Assembly: GCF_014640815.1 (NCBI RefSeq)
Contig: NZ_BMHM01000005.1
Coordinates: 242,702 to 306,701 of the forward strand
Direction: 5' to 3'
DNA length: 64,000 bases
Source: Vreelandella lutescens
GTDB lineage: Bacteria; Pseudomonadota; Gammaproteobacteria; Pseudomonadales; Halomonadaceae
Made by a program: the position numbers and the translations under genes. A model generated the notes under the pieces. It was not told where the DNA came from and made no database searches. It saw only the letters and a list, made by a program, of their open reading frames with translations. Positions 38,429-48,517 of the stretch are shown here, one piece after another. Every line of letters starts with the position of its first letter. Position 1 is the first letter of the stretch.

Positions 38429-40186
38429 ATGAGCGAAACTGGTGCTACGGCAGGCCGTCAAAATAGCACGACACAAAGTGCCCCGCGCAGCGGAGCAGTA
38501 GAGAACGACCCCAGCAACCCATCGGCACTTGAGCGCACTATGAAACAGCTGCGCGGCAACCCGCTTGTGGTTGTGTTGGTAGCAGCTGCGGCGTCTATCG
38601 CCATTGTGGCGGCACTTTTCATGTGGGCGAGCAGCCCCGACTACCGTGTTCTCTATAGCAATCTAAGCGAAGCTGACGGCGGTAGAATCATCGCTGAACT
38701 GGACAGCCGCGGCGTTCCCTACCAGTTTGGTCAAGGCGGTCAAGCACTGCTGGTTCCCAGTGATCAGGTCCACACCCTGAGACTTCAGCTTGCCGAACAA
38801 GGCCTTCCACAAGGTGGCAATCTTGGCCTTGAGCTGATGGAAACCCAGGCGTTTGGTATCAGCCAGTTTGCTGAGCAGGTCAATTTCCAGCGTGGCCTCG
38901 AGGGTGAACTGGCTCGTTCTATCGAGTCACTCGGGCCGGTAGAAAGCGTGCGTGTGCATCTTTCAATGGCAAAACCATCGGTCTTTATTCGTGACCGTGA
39001 ACCGGCCAAAGCTTCTGTCGTGCTGACCCTGTTACCCGGCCGCGTTCTTGGTGAAGGCCAGGTCAGCGCCATTGTGCATATGGTCTCCAGCAGCGTCCCT
39101 GAGCTTGCCATCGAAGATGTCACCGTCGTTGATCAAAATGGCCGGCTGCTCACCGCTAACAGTAGCCGAGGAAATGACCTCGATGGCACACAGTTAGCGT
39201 ACATCACTGAAGTGGAGCGCTCTTACCAACAGCGTATTGAGAACATTCTTTCGCCCATCGTGGGGAGCAATAATGTGCGTGCTCAAGTGGCGGCACAAAT
39301 TGACTTTTCTCGTCGTGAGCAAACATCTGAGCGCTACAATCCGAATCAGGCACCCAATGAGTCAGCGGTCCGCAGCCGCCAGCTTAGCCTCTCTTATGAT
39401 GGCGAAGACCCTCTAGCGACCGGCATTCCCGGCGCCCTTAGCAATACTCCTCCGGGCGTCGCCCCCTCCCCGATCAATCAGCCAGATGCTGAAGAGGGTG
39501 ACGGTGACGCTGTAGCGGAGCCAGGCGCGCTGCGTAATCTGCGCCAAGAAGATGTGGTGAATTACGAGGTTGACCGCAGCATTGAGCATATTCAACACCG
39601 ACTTGGACAAGTGCAGCGCCTATCAGCAGCGGTCGTAGTCAACTTCCGCAACATCACCAATGAAGAGGGCGATGTTGAGCAGGTAGCGCTAAGTGCTGAA
39701 GAGATTGCCCAAATTGAGCGTTTAGTACAGCAGGCGATGGGGTTCTCGGAGCTGCGCGGCGATCAAGTAGAGGTCGTTAATACGCCCTTTGCCGGCGACG
39801 ATGACGCTCGCATTGAGCCTGTTTGGTGGCAGCATCCCGATAACCTAGCTCTGGGCGCGACGCTAGGCCGCTACTTACTCGTAGCATTGGCCGCTCTGCT
39901 ACTTTACCTGCTGATCTTGCGCCCGCTGATCAAGCGCTACACTCAGCCTCCCATCATGGCAGCCACAACGCCGGGCGGCATGCTGAATACCAGTGTGGGC
40001 GGTGAAGAGGATGAGCAAGAGGGCGAAGGTGAAGCTGATGATGACGACACCTACAGCAATAAGCCCAAGCGCCGTCGTAAAACGTCGCTCTATGAACATA
40101 ATCTTAACGACCTGCGAGAAATGGCACAGGAAGACCCCCGTATGGTCGCCATGATCATTCGCAGCTGGATGAACGCCAATGACTAG
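38429..40186 (+). CDS. fliF: Flagellar MS-ring protein FliF
   Basis: FliF forms the membrane ring on which the flagellum is built. The 585-residue protein has TM1 (about 48-69), ring-building motifs in the periplasmic part (YRVLYSNLSEADGGRI, LEGELARSIESLGPVESVRVHL as SIESLGPVESVRVHLSMAKP), TM2 near 480-502 and the C-terminal FliG-binding helix (DLREMAQEDPRMVAMIIRSW). ATG 38429 follows GGAGG by five bases; an open frame 26 codons longer lacks this. First gene of fliFGHIJK. Confidence 0.96.
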   Translation: MSETGATAGRQNSTTQSAPRSGAVENDPSNPSALERTMKQLRGNPLVVVLVAAAASIAIVAALFMWASSPDYRVLYSNLSEADGGRIIAELDSRGVPYQFGQGGQALLVPSDQVHTLRLQLAEQGLPQGGNLGLELMETQAFGISQFAEQVNFQRGLEGELARSIESLGPVESVRVHLSMAKPSVFIRDREPAKASVVLTLLPGRVLGEGQVSAIVHMVSSSVPELAIEDVTVVDQNGRLLTANSSRGNDLDGTQLAYITEVERSYQQRIENILSPIVGSNNVRAQVAAQIDFSRREQTSERYNPNQAPNESAVRSRQLSLSYDGEDPLATGIPGALSNTPPGVAPSPINQPDAEEGDGDAVAEPGALRNLRQEDVVNYEVDRSIEHIQHRLGQVQRLSAAVVVNFRNITNEEGDVEQVALSAEEIAQIERLVQQAMGFSELRGDQVEVVNTPFAGDDDARIEPVWWQHPDNLALGATLGRYLLVALAALLLYLLILRPLIKRYTQPPIMAATTPGGMLNTSVGGEEDEQEGEGEADDDDTYSNKPKRRRKTSLYEHNLNDLREMAQEDPRMVAMIIRSWMNAND

Positions 40187-41183
40187 CATTGCTGAAATGA
40201 GCGGCGCACGTAAAAGCGCCATTCTTCTGCTGGCACTGGACGAAGACAGCGCCGCCGAAATTTTCAAGTTTCTCAGCGCCAGCGAAGTGCAAGAAATCAG
40301 TACCGAAATGGCACGGCTTCATCAAATCTCCCATGAAGATATGAAGGCCGTCCTCGAAGCGTTCCACCGTGAAACGGAAGAGTTTGTGGCACTCAACCTC
40401 AACTCTAGCGAGCACATTCGTTCGGTACTGACCAAAGCATTGGGCAGCGAGCGCGCGACCAGCTTGATCGAAGATATTCTCGAGACCACGGGCGAGAACT
40501 CCGGTATCGATGCGCTCAACCTCATGGAAGCATCCATGGTCTCTGAGCTGATTCGCGATGAGCACCCGCAGATTATTGCCACGATATTAGTCCACCTGGA
40601 TCGCCATCAGGCCGCTGATATCCTTGAGCTGTTTGAAGAAAAACTGCGTAATGATGTTGTCCTTCGGATTGCCACCTTTAGCGGCGTACAGCCCGCCGCT
40701 TTGCAGGAGCTCACCGAGGTACTCACCAGCATGTTGGACGGCCAAAACCTCAAGCGCAGCAAAATGGGCGGCGTGAGAACAGCGGCCGAAATCCTCAACT
40801 TGATGAACTCGTCCCAAGAAGAAGTGGCCATCGAGACCGTTCGCTCTCACAGCGAGGATCTTGCACAAAAGATCATCGACGAAATGTTCCTGTTCGAGAA
40901 TCTGCTCGACCTGGACAACCGTGCGATCCAGATGGTGCTTCAGGAAGTGGAAACCAATTCGCTGGTGGTGGCGCTCAAAGGTGCTCAAGATGCGCTGGTG
41001 GACAAATTCCTGCGCAACATGTCTCAGCGTGCCGCCGATTTGGTTCGCGAAGATATGGAGGCCCGAGGCCCCATCCGTGTCTCTCAAGTGGAAACAGAGC
41101 AAAAAGCCATTCTACAAATTGTGCGCCGCTTAGCAGACTCTGGCGAAATCGTCCTAGCGGGCGGAGACGACGAGTATGTCTAA
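40179..41183 (+). CDS. fliG: Flagellar motor switch protein FliG
   Basis: FliG is the rotor protein that meets the stators. The 334-residue protein shows the middle-domain EHPQ motif (IRDEHPQIIATILVHL) and the torque helix region (FENLLDLDNRAIQMVLQEV) with charged residues of the family. It overlaps fliF by eight bases and fliH by eight. Confidence 0.97.
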   Translation: MTSIAEMSGARKSAILLLALDEDSAAEIFKFLSASEVQEISTEMARLHQISHEDMKAVLEAFHRETEEFVALNLNSSEHIRSVLTKALGSERATSLIEDILETTGENSGIDALNLMEASMVSELIRDEHPQIIATILVHLDRHQAADILELFEEKLRNDVVLRIATFSGVQPAALQELTEVLTSMLDGQNLKRSKMGGVRTAAEILNLMNSSQEEVAIETVRSHSEDLAQKIIDEMFLFENLLDLDNRAIQMVLQEVETNSLVVALKGAQDALVDKFLRNMSQRAADLVREDMEARGPIRVSQVETEQKAILQIVRRLADSGEIVLAGGDDEYV

Positions 41184-41934
41184 TACTCACTCTCCCGAGT
41201 TTGACCGTCACGGTGACTGGCGGCGCTGGCAAATGGATGAGCTGACCACGGCAAACAGTGCAAAGCCATCGAGTCGCTCGCCCGCCCCTACAGAGCATCA
41301 GCGCAAAGTAGAAGCTGCTCAGCGCGCTGCGGAAGAGGCACGCGCTCGGGAAGAAAAAGAGCAGCAAGAAATATATGAGCGTATTCGTCAATCCGCTGAA
41401 GAAGAGGGCTACCAGGCAGGGTTAACACGGGGCCATGATGAAGGCTATGCGCAAGGCCTTAGCGAAGGCCGTGAGCATGCAGCGCAAGAGTTGAACGAGC
41501 AGATTCGCCAGAGCGTGACGCCGTTAGCGGCGCTTGCCAAGCAGTTTTCAGAGGCGCTTGAGCGCCTTGACGACACCATCGCGCACGATCTAGCAGAGCT
41601 TGCCCTGGCCACCGGCAAGCAATTAGCGGGCGAAGCGCTGGAAGCGCACCCAGACCATATTTTAGCGATTGTTAGAGAGCTGCTGCATACCGAACCGCCA
41701 CTCGTAGGAAAGCAGCGCCTATGGCTTAACCCTACCGACCACGAAAAGGTATCAGAGCACTTGGGAAGTGAGCTAGAAGCGGCTAACTGGACACTGCAAC
41801 CCGATGACCAGTTGGCCCGTGGCGGCTGCCGCTTGACGAGCGCTCAGGGCGAGCTGGATGCGACGTTTGAAAGTCGCTGGCAAAGTGTCCAAGCCCAGCT
41901 CCGCAAACGCCACAGCGCACCCTCCTCAGGTTAA
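41176..41934 (+). CDS. fliH: Flagellar export ATPase regulator FliH
   Basis: FliH binds and restrains the FliI ATPase and tethers it to the C ring. The 252-residue protein has an N-terminal tryptophan pair region ([10 protein letters not shown]), a long charged coiled coil with GxxxG-like repeats ([21 protein letters not shown]), and a C-terminal FliI-binding domain. Between fliG and fliI in the standard order. Confidence 0.93.
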   Translation: MSNTHSPEFDRHGDWRRWQMDELTTANSAKPSSRSPAPTEHQRKVEAAQRAAEEARAREEKEQQEIYERIRQSAEEEGYQAGLTRGHDEGYAQGLSEGREHAAQELNEQIRQSVTPLAALAKQFSEALERLDDTIAHDLAELALATGKQLAGEALEAHPDHILAIVRELLHTEPPLVGKQRLWLNPTDHEKVSEHLGSELEAANWTLQPDDQLARGGCRLTSAQGELDATFESRWQSVQAQLRKRHSAPSSG

Positions 41935-41938
41935 CGCG

Positions 41939-43327
41939 ATGAACCACTTCACCTGCCCTCATCAACACCGCTGGCAAAAAGCCTTGCAACGCACCACACA
42001 GCGCGTGGGGCGACTGCCTCGTTTTCGTAGTAGCGGACGCGTAGTACGTGCAACGGGTATGGTGATTGAAGTGGTTGGCCTAAGAGTGGCCGTCGGCAGC
42101 GCTTGCCAAATCGAGCTACCCGGCGTCGATGGCCGTTTAAACGACAGCGATAAACATGCCGAAGCGGAAGTGGTCGGTTTCTCTGGCGACAAACTCTATC
42201 TTATGCCGCTTGAAGAGATTTCCGGCTTAATGCCTGGAGCACGGGTAACGCCTCTGGTGGATGGCAATGGCCATAGCGCTCGCCGCTTTCCAATCGGGGA
42301 TGAGCTGCTTGGCCGCGTACTGGATGGTAACGGCAACCCCTTGGATGATCGCGAGAGCATTGACGAATCCCCACGCACTACGCTTCAGTCCAGGCCGCTC
42401 AACCCACTCTCACGGGCCCCCATTGAGTCGCAAATTGATGTCGGTATACGCGCCATCAATGCCCTACTGAGCGTAGGCCGTGGCCAGCGAATGGGCCTTT
42501 TTGCCGGTTCAGGTGTCGGCAAATCCGTCCTACTTGGCATGATGGCTCGTTACACCCAGGCCGATGTGATTGTGGTTGGCTTGATTGGCGAGCGTGGCCG
42601 TGAAGTACAGGACTTCATTGACAACATTTTAGGGCCAGAAGGACGACGACGCGCAGTGGTGGTCGCCGCACCTGCGGATACGTCGCCGTTGCAACGTCTA
42701 CAAGGTGCCGCCTACGCCACCCGTATTGCCGAAGGCTTCCGCGATGCCGGGCGCAATGTGCTGCTCATTATGGACTCTTTGACGCGCTACGCTATGGCTC
42801 AGCGGGAGATCGCTCTTGCGATTGGTGAACCGCCCGCTACCAAAGGATATCCACCCTCCGTGTTCGCCAAGCTGCCTGGGCTGGTGGAGCGGGCGGGTAA
42901 CGCAGAACGAGGCGGCGGTTCGATTACCGCCTTTTATACCGTACTAACGGAAGGCGATGACCAGCAGGACCCCATCGCTGACTCCGCCAGGGCTATTTTG
43001 GATGGTCATATCGTGTTGTCACGAACGCTGGCAGAAGCCGGACACTACCCCGCCATCGATATAGAAGCTTCTATTAGTCGCGCCATGACCGCCATCGTCA
43101 CGCCGGAGCAGCAGCAGAAAGCACGCACCTTTAAACAAATTTTTTCTCGCTATCAACGCAACCGTGACTTGATTAGCGTAGGTGCCTACAGCCCTGGGCA
43201 TGACCCGCGGCTGGACGAGGCCGTCAATCGCTTTCCAGAACTGGAGCGATTCCTTCAACAAAATATTGACGAGTGTGCAACGCTTGAGGAGTCACGCCAG
43301 GCCCTGCACACGGTAGTGGGAGGCTAA
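41939..43327 (+). CDS. fliI: Flagellum-specific ATPase FliI
   Basis: The ATPase of the flagellar export apparatus, related to F1-beta. The 462-residue protein has Walker [16 protein letters not shown], a catalytic glutamate region ([12 protein letters not shown]) and Walker [14 protein letters not shown]. An open frame begins upstream inside fliH, but ATG 41939, five bases after the fliH stop, gives the normal start. Confidence 0.97.
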   Translation: MNHFTCPHQHRWQKALQRTTQRVGRLPRFRSSGRVVRATGMVIEVVGLRVAVGSACQIELPGVDGRLNDSDKHAEAEVVGFSGDKLYLMPLEEISGLMPGARVTPLVDGNGHSARRFPIGDELLGRVLDGNGNPLDDRESIDESPRTTLQSRPLNPLSRAPIESQIDVGIRAINALLSVGRGQRMGLFAGSGVGKSVLLGMMARYTQADVIVVGLIGERGREVQDFIDNILGPEGRRRAVVVAAPADTSPLQRLQGAAYATRIAEGFRDAGRNVLLIMDSLTRYAMAQREIALAIGEPPATKGYPPSVFAKLPGLVERAGNAERGGGSITAFYTVLTEGDDQQDPIADSARAILDGHIVLSRTLAEAGHYPAIDIEASISRAMTAIVTPEQQQKARTFKQIFSRYQRNRDLISVGAYSPGHDPRLDEAVNRFPELERFLQQNIDECATLEESRQALHTVVGG

Positions 43328-43780
43328 ATGAGTTATCAACAGCTCGATATGCTGACAGGTCTCGCCCGTGACGCTCGCGACCAAGCCGGAAAGTTGCTGG
43401 CCCAAGAGCGCCAAACTCAGCAGCAGACCGAAGCACAGCTGCAATCGCTCAACCGTTATCGGGTTGAGTATGCTGAGCGTTTGCAGCAAGCCATGCGTGA
43501 CGGCATTGACCCCGCTACCATGTACAACTACCAGCAATTCTTAGCCTCACTGGATGCCGCGCTTAGTCGCGCCAGACAGGCTCTCACCGCACAGCAAGCG
43601 CGGGTTCAACAGAGTCAGCAACACTGGCAGCAGGAGCAGCGCAAACTCTCCTCTTACGATACACTGGCTTCGCGCCGGTTATTAGAGGAGCACCGCCGCC
43701 AAGCACGTCATGAGCAAAAAGCGAGCGACGACCTAGTGACTAATCGTTTAGCTCGTCAGCAGTCTGATAAACCCCTTTAG
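43328..43780 (+). CDS. fliJ: Flagellar export protein FliJ
   Basis: A 150-residue coiled-coil protein rich in Gln, Arg and Ala throughout. FliJ is the central stalk of the FliI hexamer and connects it to FlhA. Its ATG follows the fliI stop directly. Confidence 0.9.
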   Translation: MSYQQLDMLTGLARDARDQAGKLLAQERQTQQQTEAQLQSLNRYRVEYAERLQQAMRDGIDPATMYNYQQFLASLDAALSRARQALTAQQARVQQSQQHWQQEQRKLSSYDTLASRRLLEEHRRQARHEQKASDDLVTNRLARQQSDKPL

Positions 43781-43802
43781 CGTCGCTCCAGGAAACGTAT
43801 CT

Positions 43803-45857
43803 ATGAATATTCAATTGTTACTTTCTGCGAACCCCAGCCAGGGTAGTGACGCACCCGCCTCGCAGGCGACAGGGGCTCAAGGTATTTCTAATGGGCTATT
43901 CCGGCAAGCCATGCTACAAGCCAATGAAGGGCAACCGCGCCTTTCACATGAAGTCACGTCACGTACAGCGCCTGCTACCAGTGACGCAGCTCTCAACGAG
44001 TTTGCCTCCTTATTAGAGTCGCTGGGCATTGAGTTGAACCAAGAAGCACTTGCACAGCTGTTTGCTCAACTGCAAATGGCGGAGCAACCCTCAGCGGAGC
44101 AGCTGGCAGCACTGCCCGGAGCAATCAGCAGCTCATCTGACCTGTTACGCCCAGCTTTAGATTCCATCCCAAGAAAGTCCACTACAGCTTCCGTCTTTTC
44201 AGACAGCGCTTCCCAAGCACTTACAACCGTTTCCAAGAACTCATCTGTTACCCATGCCTCCGAGCACTTAACAATTATCAAACAAGGTGCAGTAGCATCA
44301 ATTGACTCATGGAAAAACAGCGTTAATAGTCAACTGTATGCCCTGGAGGCTGAGCCAGATACAATGACTGCTTCCAACAACACTTCCAGCATCAACTTGA
44401 TATCGCAATTATACTCCTTGGGTTCTGAGACGGATCAGCCAGTCCCTCTACCACTTTTTGTCCACTCGGAAATAACTGAGCAACTCCTTTCGGACCAAGT
44501 AGTGGCGATGAACAACGCCCCTAATACGCTGCCTTCAGCACTGAGCGACGCCTCTGGTCAATCCTCATTAGCTACTACCTCTACCGAGGCACCACTCCAA
44601 ACGACAGTTTTTTCTCCAGAAATAATGGCTAGTTTTACTATTGCGGAACAGCTCGCAATTAGTCAACAAGATGCACTTAAGTTACTCAGCACATGGACAA
44701 ACAGTGTTGCCAATCAGTCAAATGCTTTACAGGTTGAGGCAATGGCTGCTTTTAATACTCTCACTCCCAGCGACCTGTCATCACAACTTAAATCCCTGAA
44801 TATTGAACTCAATCAAGAAACACTTGCACAGCTGTTTGCTCAACTGCAAATGGCGGAGCAATCCTCTGCGGAGGAGTTGGCAACGTTGCCCGAAGCAATC
44901 AGCAATACCTCTGAAACGCCGCTCTCTGCGCTAGACGAAATCTCCAGCCGGCTCTCATTAGTTGCAGCATTTACGGGTACGTCAACTCTACAAATATCCA
45001 ACACAGCAGAAACAACGTCTATTGCCGCGATTGCCGAGCAGTTAGCAATTAGCCAACAAGATGCCGTTGCGCTGGTGGGTGCATATCAGCAGCTAACAGG
45101 TAACGCGGGGCAGCAGGGGTCTCCGCAGCGCCTTGAAACACTTAACCAACAGCTCGCCTCTCTATTGCATGGCAATCAAGCGGTTAATGCGGCAACAGAT
45201 AGCCAGCCGTCAGCATCAAGCACGCTGACCCCATCATCCCAAACACTCGTGTCTAACGCTCCTAACGTTCGCATCAGCAGTGATGCGATGGCAGGCGCAC
45301 TGGTGGTGAGTGGCAGCTCTGGGGAAACGGCAGCGCGTCTAGGCAGTGGTAACGACCTAGCGTTCAACTTGCCTAATGCTAATGGCACACCCGCTGTCGC
45401 GGCTGCAACAGGTACAGCACCTACCTCCTCCATTGGCACACCGGTTTCTCACCCTGCTTGGCCATCGCAACTCGGCCAGCAGCTCGTTCACGTTGCCCAG
45501 CGGGGCGGTGAACAACATATTCAGCTAAAACTGCACCCGGCTGAACTTGGCCCTCTTTCTATTTCGCTGAAAATGACAGAGCACGGTGCACAAGCACAGT
45601 TCCTATCGGCACATGCACAAGTTCGCCAAGTCATTGAGCAGGCTATTCCTCAGCTTCGCGAAGCACTGGCGGAACAGGGTATTTCGCTTGGAGACACCTC
45701 AGTTGGTGAGCAAAATGCTTCTAATGAACAAACATTCGCCCAACAGAACACCGGCACTGCCTCACTAGGAGAGGGTAATGGGCTGGAAGGCGAAACAGAG
45801 GCACCGGTGGAAGGAGTGCCTGTGGCGCTAGATGGTCGGGTAGACCTTTATGCTTAA
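43803..45857 (+). CDS. fliK: Hook-length control protein FliK with internal repeats
   Basis: FliK is the ruler that measures the hook and triggers the FlhB switch. At 684 residues it is longer than E. coli FliK (375). The C-terminal switch domain is clear: VAQRGGEQHIQLKLHPAELG, PLSISLKMTEHGAQAQFL, AHAQVRQVIEQAIPQLREAL. The Ser/Thr/Ala/Gln-rich N-terminal two thirds hold two copies of a module with LNQE-LAQLFAQLQMAEQ (about residues 80 and 338) and two of AEQLAISQQDA. The middle is more AT-rich than the ends. Last gene of fliFGHIJK. Confidence 0.93.
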   Translation: MNIQLLLSANPSQGSDAPASQATGAQGISNGLFRQAMLQANEGQPRLSHEVTSRTAPATSDAALNEFASLLESLGIELNQEALAQLFAQLQMAEQPSAEQLAALPGAISSSSDLLRPALDSIPRKSTTASVFSDSASQALTTVSKNSSVTHASEHLTIIKQGAVASIDSWKNSVNSQLYALEAEPDTMTASNNTSSINLISQLYSLGSETDQPVPLPLFVHSEITEQLLSDQVVAMNNAPNTLPSALSDASGQSSLATTSTEAPLQTTVFSPEIMASFTIAEQLAISQQDALKLLSTWTNSVANQSNALQVEAMAAFNTLTPSDLSSQLKSLNIELNQETLAQLFAQLQMAEQSSAEELATLPEAISNTSETPLSALDEISSRLSLVAAFTGTSTLQISNTAETTSIAAIAEQLAISQQDAVALVGAYQQLTGNAGQQGSPQRLETLNQQLASLLHGNQAVNAATDSQPSASSTLTPSSQTLVSNAPNVRISSDAMAGALVVSGSSGETAARLGSGNDLAFNLPNANGTPAVAAATGTAPTSSIGTPVSHPAWPSQLGQQLVHVAQRGGEQHIQLKLHPAELGPLSISLKMTEHGAQAQFLSAHAQVRQVIEQAIPQLREALAEQGISLGDTSVGEQNASNEQTFAQQNTGTASLGEGNGLEGETEAPVEGVPVALDGRVDLYA
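44047..44087 (+). repeat. 41-bp exact direct repeat in fliK, copy 1
   Basis: The 41 bases are identical to 44821-44861. The two copies lie 774 bp (258 codons) apart in the same frame and code for LAQLFAQLQMAEQ. Flanks are similar at protein level but differ at DNA level. Confidence 0.9.
44821..44861 (+). repeat. 41-bp exact direct repeat in fliK, copy 2
   Basis: Second copy, identical to 44047-44087. The identity at silent sites suggests recent duplication or gene conversion within fliK. Confidence 0.9.
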
Positions 45858-46017
45858 GCCGCGCTCTGCGCGTGGTTATGATGTTAGTGATCTTCACCAG
45901 ATTAACTAGCTAAACCAAAAGATAGGCTCTCCAAGGAAGCCTGTTCGTTTCTTCACCATCACCCGCGTTAGGCATAATGCTTGGCTAGCGTCATGCGTGA
46001 ACATCATAGGAACAACA

Positions 46018-46494
46018 ATGGCAGAATCAAGCGGCGGATCAAAAAAACTGCTTTGGATAATGATTATTCTCGTTCTGCTCTCCTCGGCAGGAGCGGCAGC
46101 GGCTATCTATCTGGTCCTCGACCAGCGCGATGGCAGCACCGGCGGCGACGTTCAACAGCAAACCGTTGCACATACGCCACCGGTCTTCACCCGTATTGAA
46201 CCGTTTACCGTTAACTTAGCGGATGATCGTTACGGTTCGCGGCTGCTGTATACGGGCATCACGCTTCGCGTGGGCAATGAGCAGAGTAAAACCATTATTG
46301 AAGAGCACATGCCCCAAGTACGCAGCCGTCTGTTGATTCTGCTTTCAGGGAAACAAGCCAATGAGCTGACGTCCACTGAAGGAAAAGAGGCGCTTGCGCA
46401 AGCCATCATCAATCGCTTGAGTGTCCCTCTTACTGAAAATCAGCCCCCACTCGACCTTCGGGAAGTGCTGTTTACCGAATTTATTGTGCAATAA
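46018..46494 (+). CDS. fliL: Flagellar basal-body protein FliL
   Basis: A 158-residue inner-membrane protein with one N-terminal helix (about 10-32, LLWIMIILVLLSSAGAAAA) and a periplasmic stomatin-like domain ending LREVLFTEFIVQ. It supports stator function. ATG 46018 follows AGGAA; an ATG seven codons upstream lacks a site. First gene of fliLMNOPQR. The 160 bp between fliK and fliL hold no gene; a CATAAT at about 45973 could be a -10 box. Confidence 0.93.
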   Translation: MAESSGGSKKLLWIMIILVLLSSAGAAAAIYLVLDQRDGSTGGDVQQQTVAHTPPVFTRIEPFTVNLADDRYGSRLLYTGITLRVGNEQSKTIIEEHMPQVRSRLLILLSGKQANELTSTEGKEALAQAIINRLSVPLTENQPPLDLREVLFTEFIVQ

Positions 46495-46515
46495 CCTAGG
46501 GAACTGGAGCCGTTC

Positions 46516-47571
46516 ATGTCGCAGGACGATCTACTGTCCCAGGAAGAAATTGACGCCCTACTAAAAGGCGTCAGTGGAGATGATGAGCCATCAGCGGCGT
46601 CATCTCAGTCAAAAGATGAGTCGCGCATTCGACCCTATGACCCCTCTACGCAACATCGGGTCATACGTGAGCGCCTGCACGCGCTTGATTTTATTAATGA
46701 GCGTTTTGCGCGTTATTTTCGTAACGGATTATTCAACCTAATTCGACGCAGTTCCGACATCACCGTAGAGTCCGTGAGCTATCAAAGCTTCAGCAACTTC
46801 TCGCGTAACGTCCCGGTGCCGACCAACCTCAATATTGTGTCGATGAAACCTCTGCGGGGCTCCGCCCTAGTGGTGTTCCCACCTAATTTAGTCTTCATGG
46901 TGGTTGATAACCTGTTTGGCGGCGACGGGCGCTTTGTGACCAAGTCAGATGGGCGCGAATTCACCAACACTGAGCAGCGCATTATTCAACGCCTGCTCAA
47001 CCTCGCCATTGATGCTTATCAAGAGGCTTGGAAGGTGGTGTATCCGCTAGAGGTAAACTTCCTACGCTCTGAAGTACAGTCGAAATTTGCCAACATTACC
47101 AACTCTCCCAACGAGATTGTGGTTAACACTAAGTTCAACATTGAAGTTGGCAATCTAACCAGTAGCTTTCAGATCTGCATGCCGTACGCCATGATTGAGC
47201 CGCTGCGCGACTTACTGGTTAACCCCATTAACGACAGCAACCACGATAGTGACGGTTCCTGGTCACGACGTATGGCCAGCGAGCTACGCCAGTCTGAAGT
47301 GGAACTGGTGGCCGAGTTTGCGCAAATTCCTAGCCGCATTGCACACGTTATGGGATTGAAGAAAGGGGATGTCTTGCCTATGGACATTCCTAACACTATC
47401 ACCGCACGCGTTGACGGTGTTCCCGTCATGGAGTGTGAGTATGGCAGTCAGCGACAGCAACGCGCTTTACGCGTACTGCGTACGATCGACCATGCTGCTA
47501 TGAATAACGTATCGTCCAAGGACTTTATTAAAGGTTCAACGCGACAGAAAGCCAAGGAACCCAAAGCATGA
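46516..47571 (+). CDS. fliM: Flagellar motor switch protein FliM
   Basis: FliM receives CheY-P. The 351-residue protein begins with the CheY-P-binding peptide (DDLLSQEEIDALLKGV), then the middle domain with LFGGDGRFV, and a C-terminal SpoA-like domain. GGAG lies before the ATG. Overlaps fliN by four bases. Confidence 0.97.
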   Translation: MSQDDLLSQEEIDALLKGVSGDDEPSAASSQSKDESRIRPYDPSTQHRVIRERLHALDFINERFARYFRNGLFNLIRRSSDITVESVSYQSFSNFSRNVPVPTNLNIVSMKPLRGSALVVFPPNLVFMVVDNLFGGDGRFVTKSDGREFTNTEQRIIQRLLNLAIDAYQEAWKVVYPLEVNFLRSEVQSKFANITNSPNEIVVNTKFNIEVGNLTSSFQICMPYAMIEPLRDLLVNPINDSNHDSDGSWSRRMASELRQSEVELVAEFAQIPSRIAHVMGLKKGDVLPMDIPNTITARVDGVPVMECEYGSQRQQRALRVLRTIDHAAMNNVSSKDFIKGSTRQKAKEPKA

Positions 47572-48086
47572 CTGACCCTAACAAACCCGATCAACATGTC
47601 TCTGATGACGATTGGGCGGAAGCCATGTCTGAACAAGAAGAGCCGTCATCTGACGCTGATGCCGCCAGCGATGAAGAGGATCCCTGGGCGGCCGCCATGG
47701 CTGAACAGGAGGCTGCTGAGCAAACCGAGGCTGAGCAGGAGCCTGCCCCAGAAGCGCCCAAAGCGAAGTCCGCCAGTGACGAAGTATTTCGCCCTCTAAG
47801 TGCAGAGCAAAGTAACGCGCCTTCCCGTGATCTTGAGATGATTATGGATATTCCGGTCAAGCTGACCGTTGAATTAGGCCGTACAAAACTCACCATCAAA
47901 CAGCTATTAGAACTGGCGCAAGGCTCTGTCATTGAGCTGGAGGGGCTAGCCGGCGAGCCAATGGATATCCTTATCAATGGCTATTTGATTGCCCAAGGGG
48001 AAGTGGTGGTAATCGAGGATAAATACGGCATCCGTATTACCGAGATTATTACGCCTTCTGAGCGCATCCATAAATTAAATCGATGA
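47568..48086 (+). CDS. fliN: Flagellar motor switch protein FliN
   Basis: A 172-residue C-ring protein. The C-terminal SpoA domain (MDIPVKLTVELGRTKLTIK, then LLELAQGSVIELEGLAGEP and LIAQGEVVVIEDKYGIRI) is typical; the N-terminal 75 residues are an acidic low-complexity stretch, longer than in E. coli FliN (137). Four-base overlaps on both sides couple it to fliM and fliO. Confidence 0.96.
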   Translation: MTDPNKPDQHVSDDDWAEAMSEQEEPSSDADAASDEEDPWAAAMAEQEAAEQTEAEQEPAPEAPKAKSASDEVFRPLSAEQSNAPSRDLEMIMDIPVKLTVELGRTKLTIKQLLELAQGSVIELEGLAGEPMDILINGYLIAQGEVVVIEDKYGIRITEIITPSERIHKLNR

Positions 48087-48517
48087 GCGTTGCGACTTCC
48101 AGTGCACAAGCCCCTCTTGATGCGTTAGGCGGCGGCGATGCATTAATCGGTATGGCAGCCATAGGCAAAACCGCTGCCGCACTGGCGCTGGTGATTGCGA
48201 TTATTTTGCTATGCACATCGCTGCTCAAACGCTGGCAGCAGCACCGTGTTGACCATGGTGCACGCCTGCGCATTGTTGGTACCACCGCTGTCGGCACGCG
48301 TGAGCGCATTGTTGTAGTCGAAGTGGAAGACACCTGGCTTGTGTTGGGCGTCAGCGGTGGCCGCATCAGTAAACTGCACGAGCGTCCTGCGCCTACTGAC
48401 CGCACGCCTATCCCCCAAGGCCCACCGACTCGCTTTTCTCAGCGGTTAGCCAGCGCACTGGCCAAGAGCCGTGGCAAAAGCGACAATCCCTCTTCAGACT
48501 CCCAGCAATCATCATGA
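48083..48517 (+). CDS. fliO: Flagellar biosynthetic protein FliO
   Basis: A 144-residue protein with one membrane helix (about 30-52) and a cytoplasmic domain ([21 protein letters not shown]). FliO helps FliP assemble into the export gate. Overlaps fliN and fliP by four bases each. Confidence 0.9.
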   Translation: MSVATSSAQAPLDALGGGDALIGMAAIGKTAAALALVIAIILLCTSLLKRWQQHRVDHGARLRIVGTTAVGTRERIVVVEVEDTWLVLGVSGGRISKLHERPAPTDRTPIPQGPPTRFSQRLASALAKSRGKSDNPSSDSQQSS

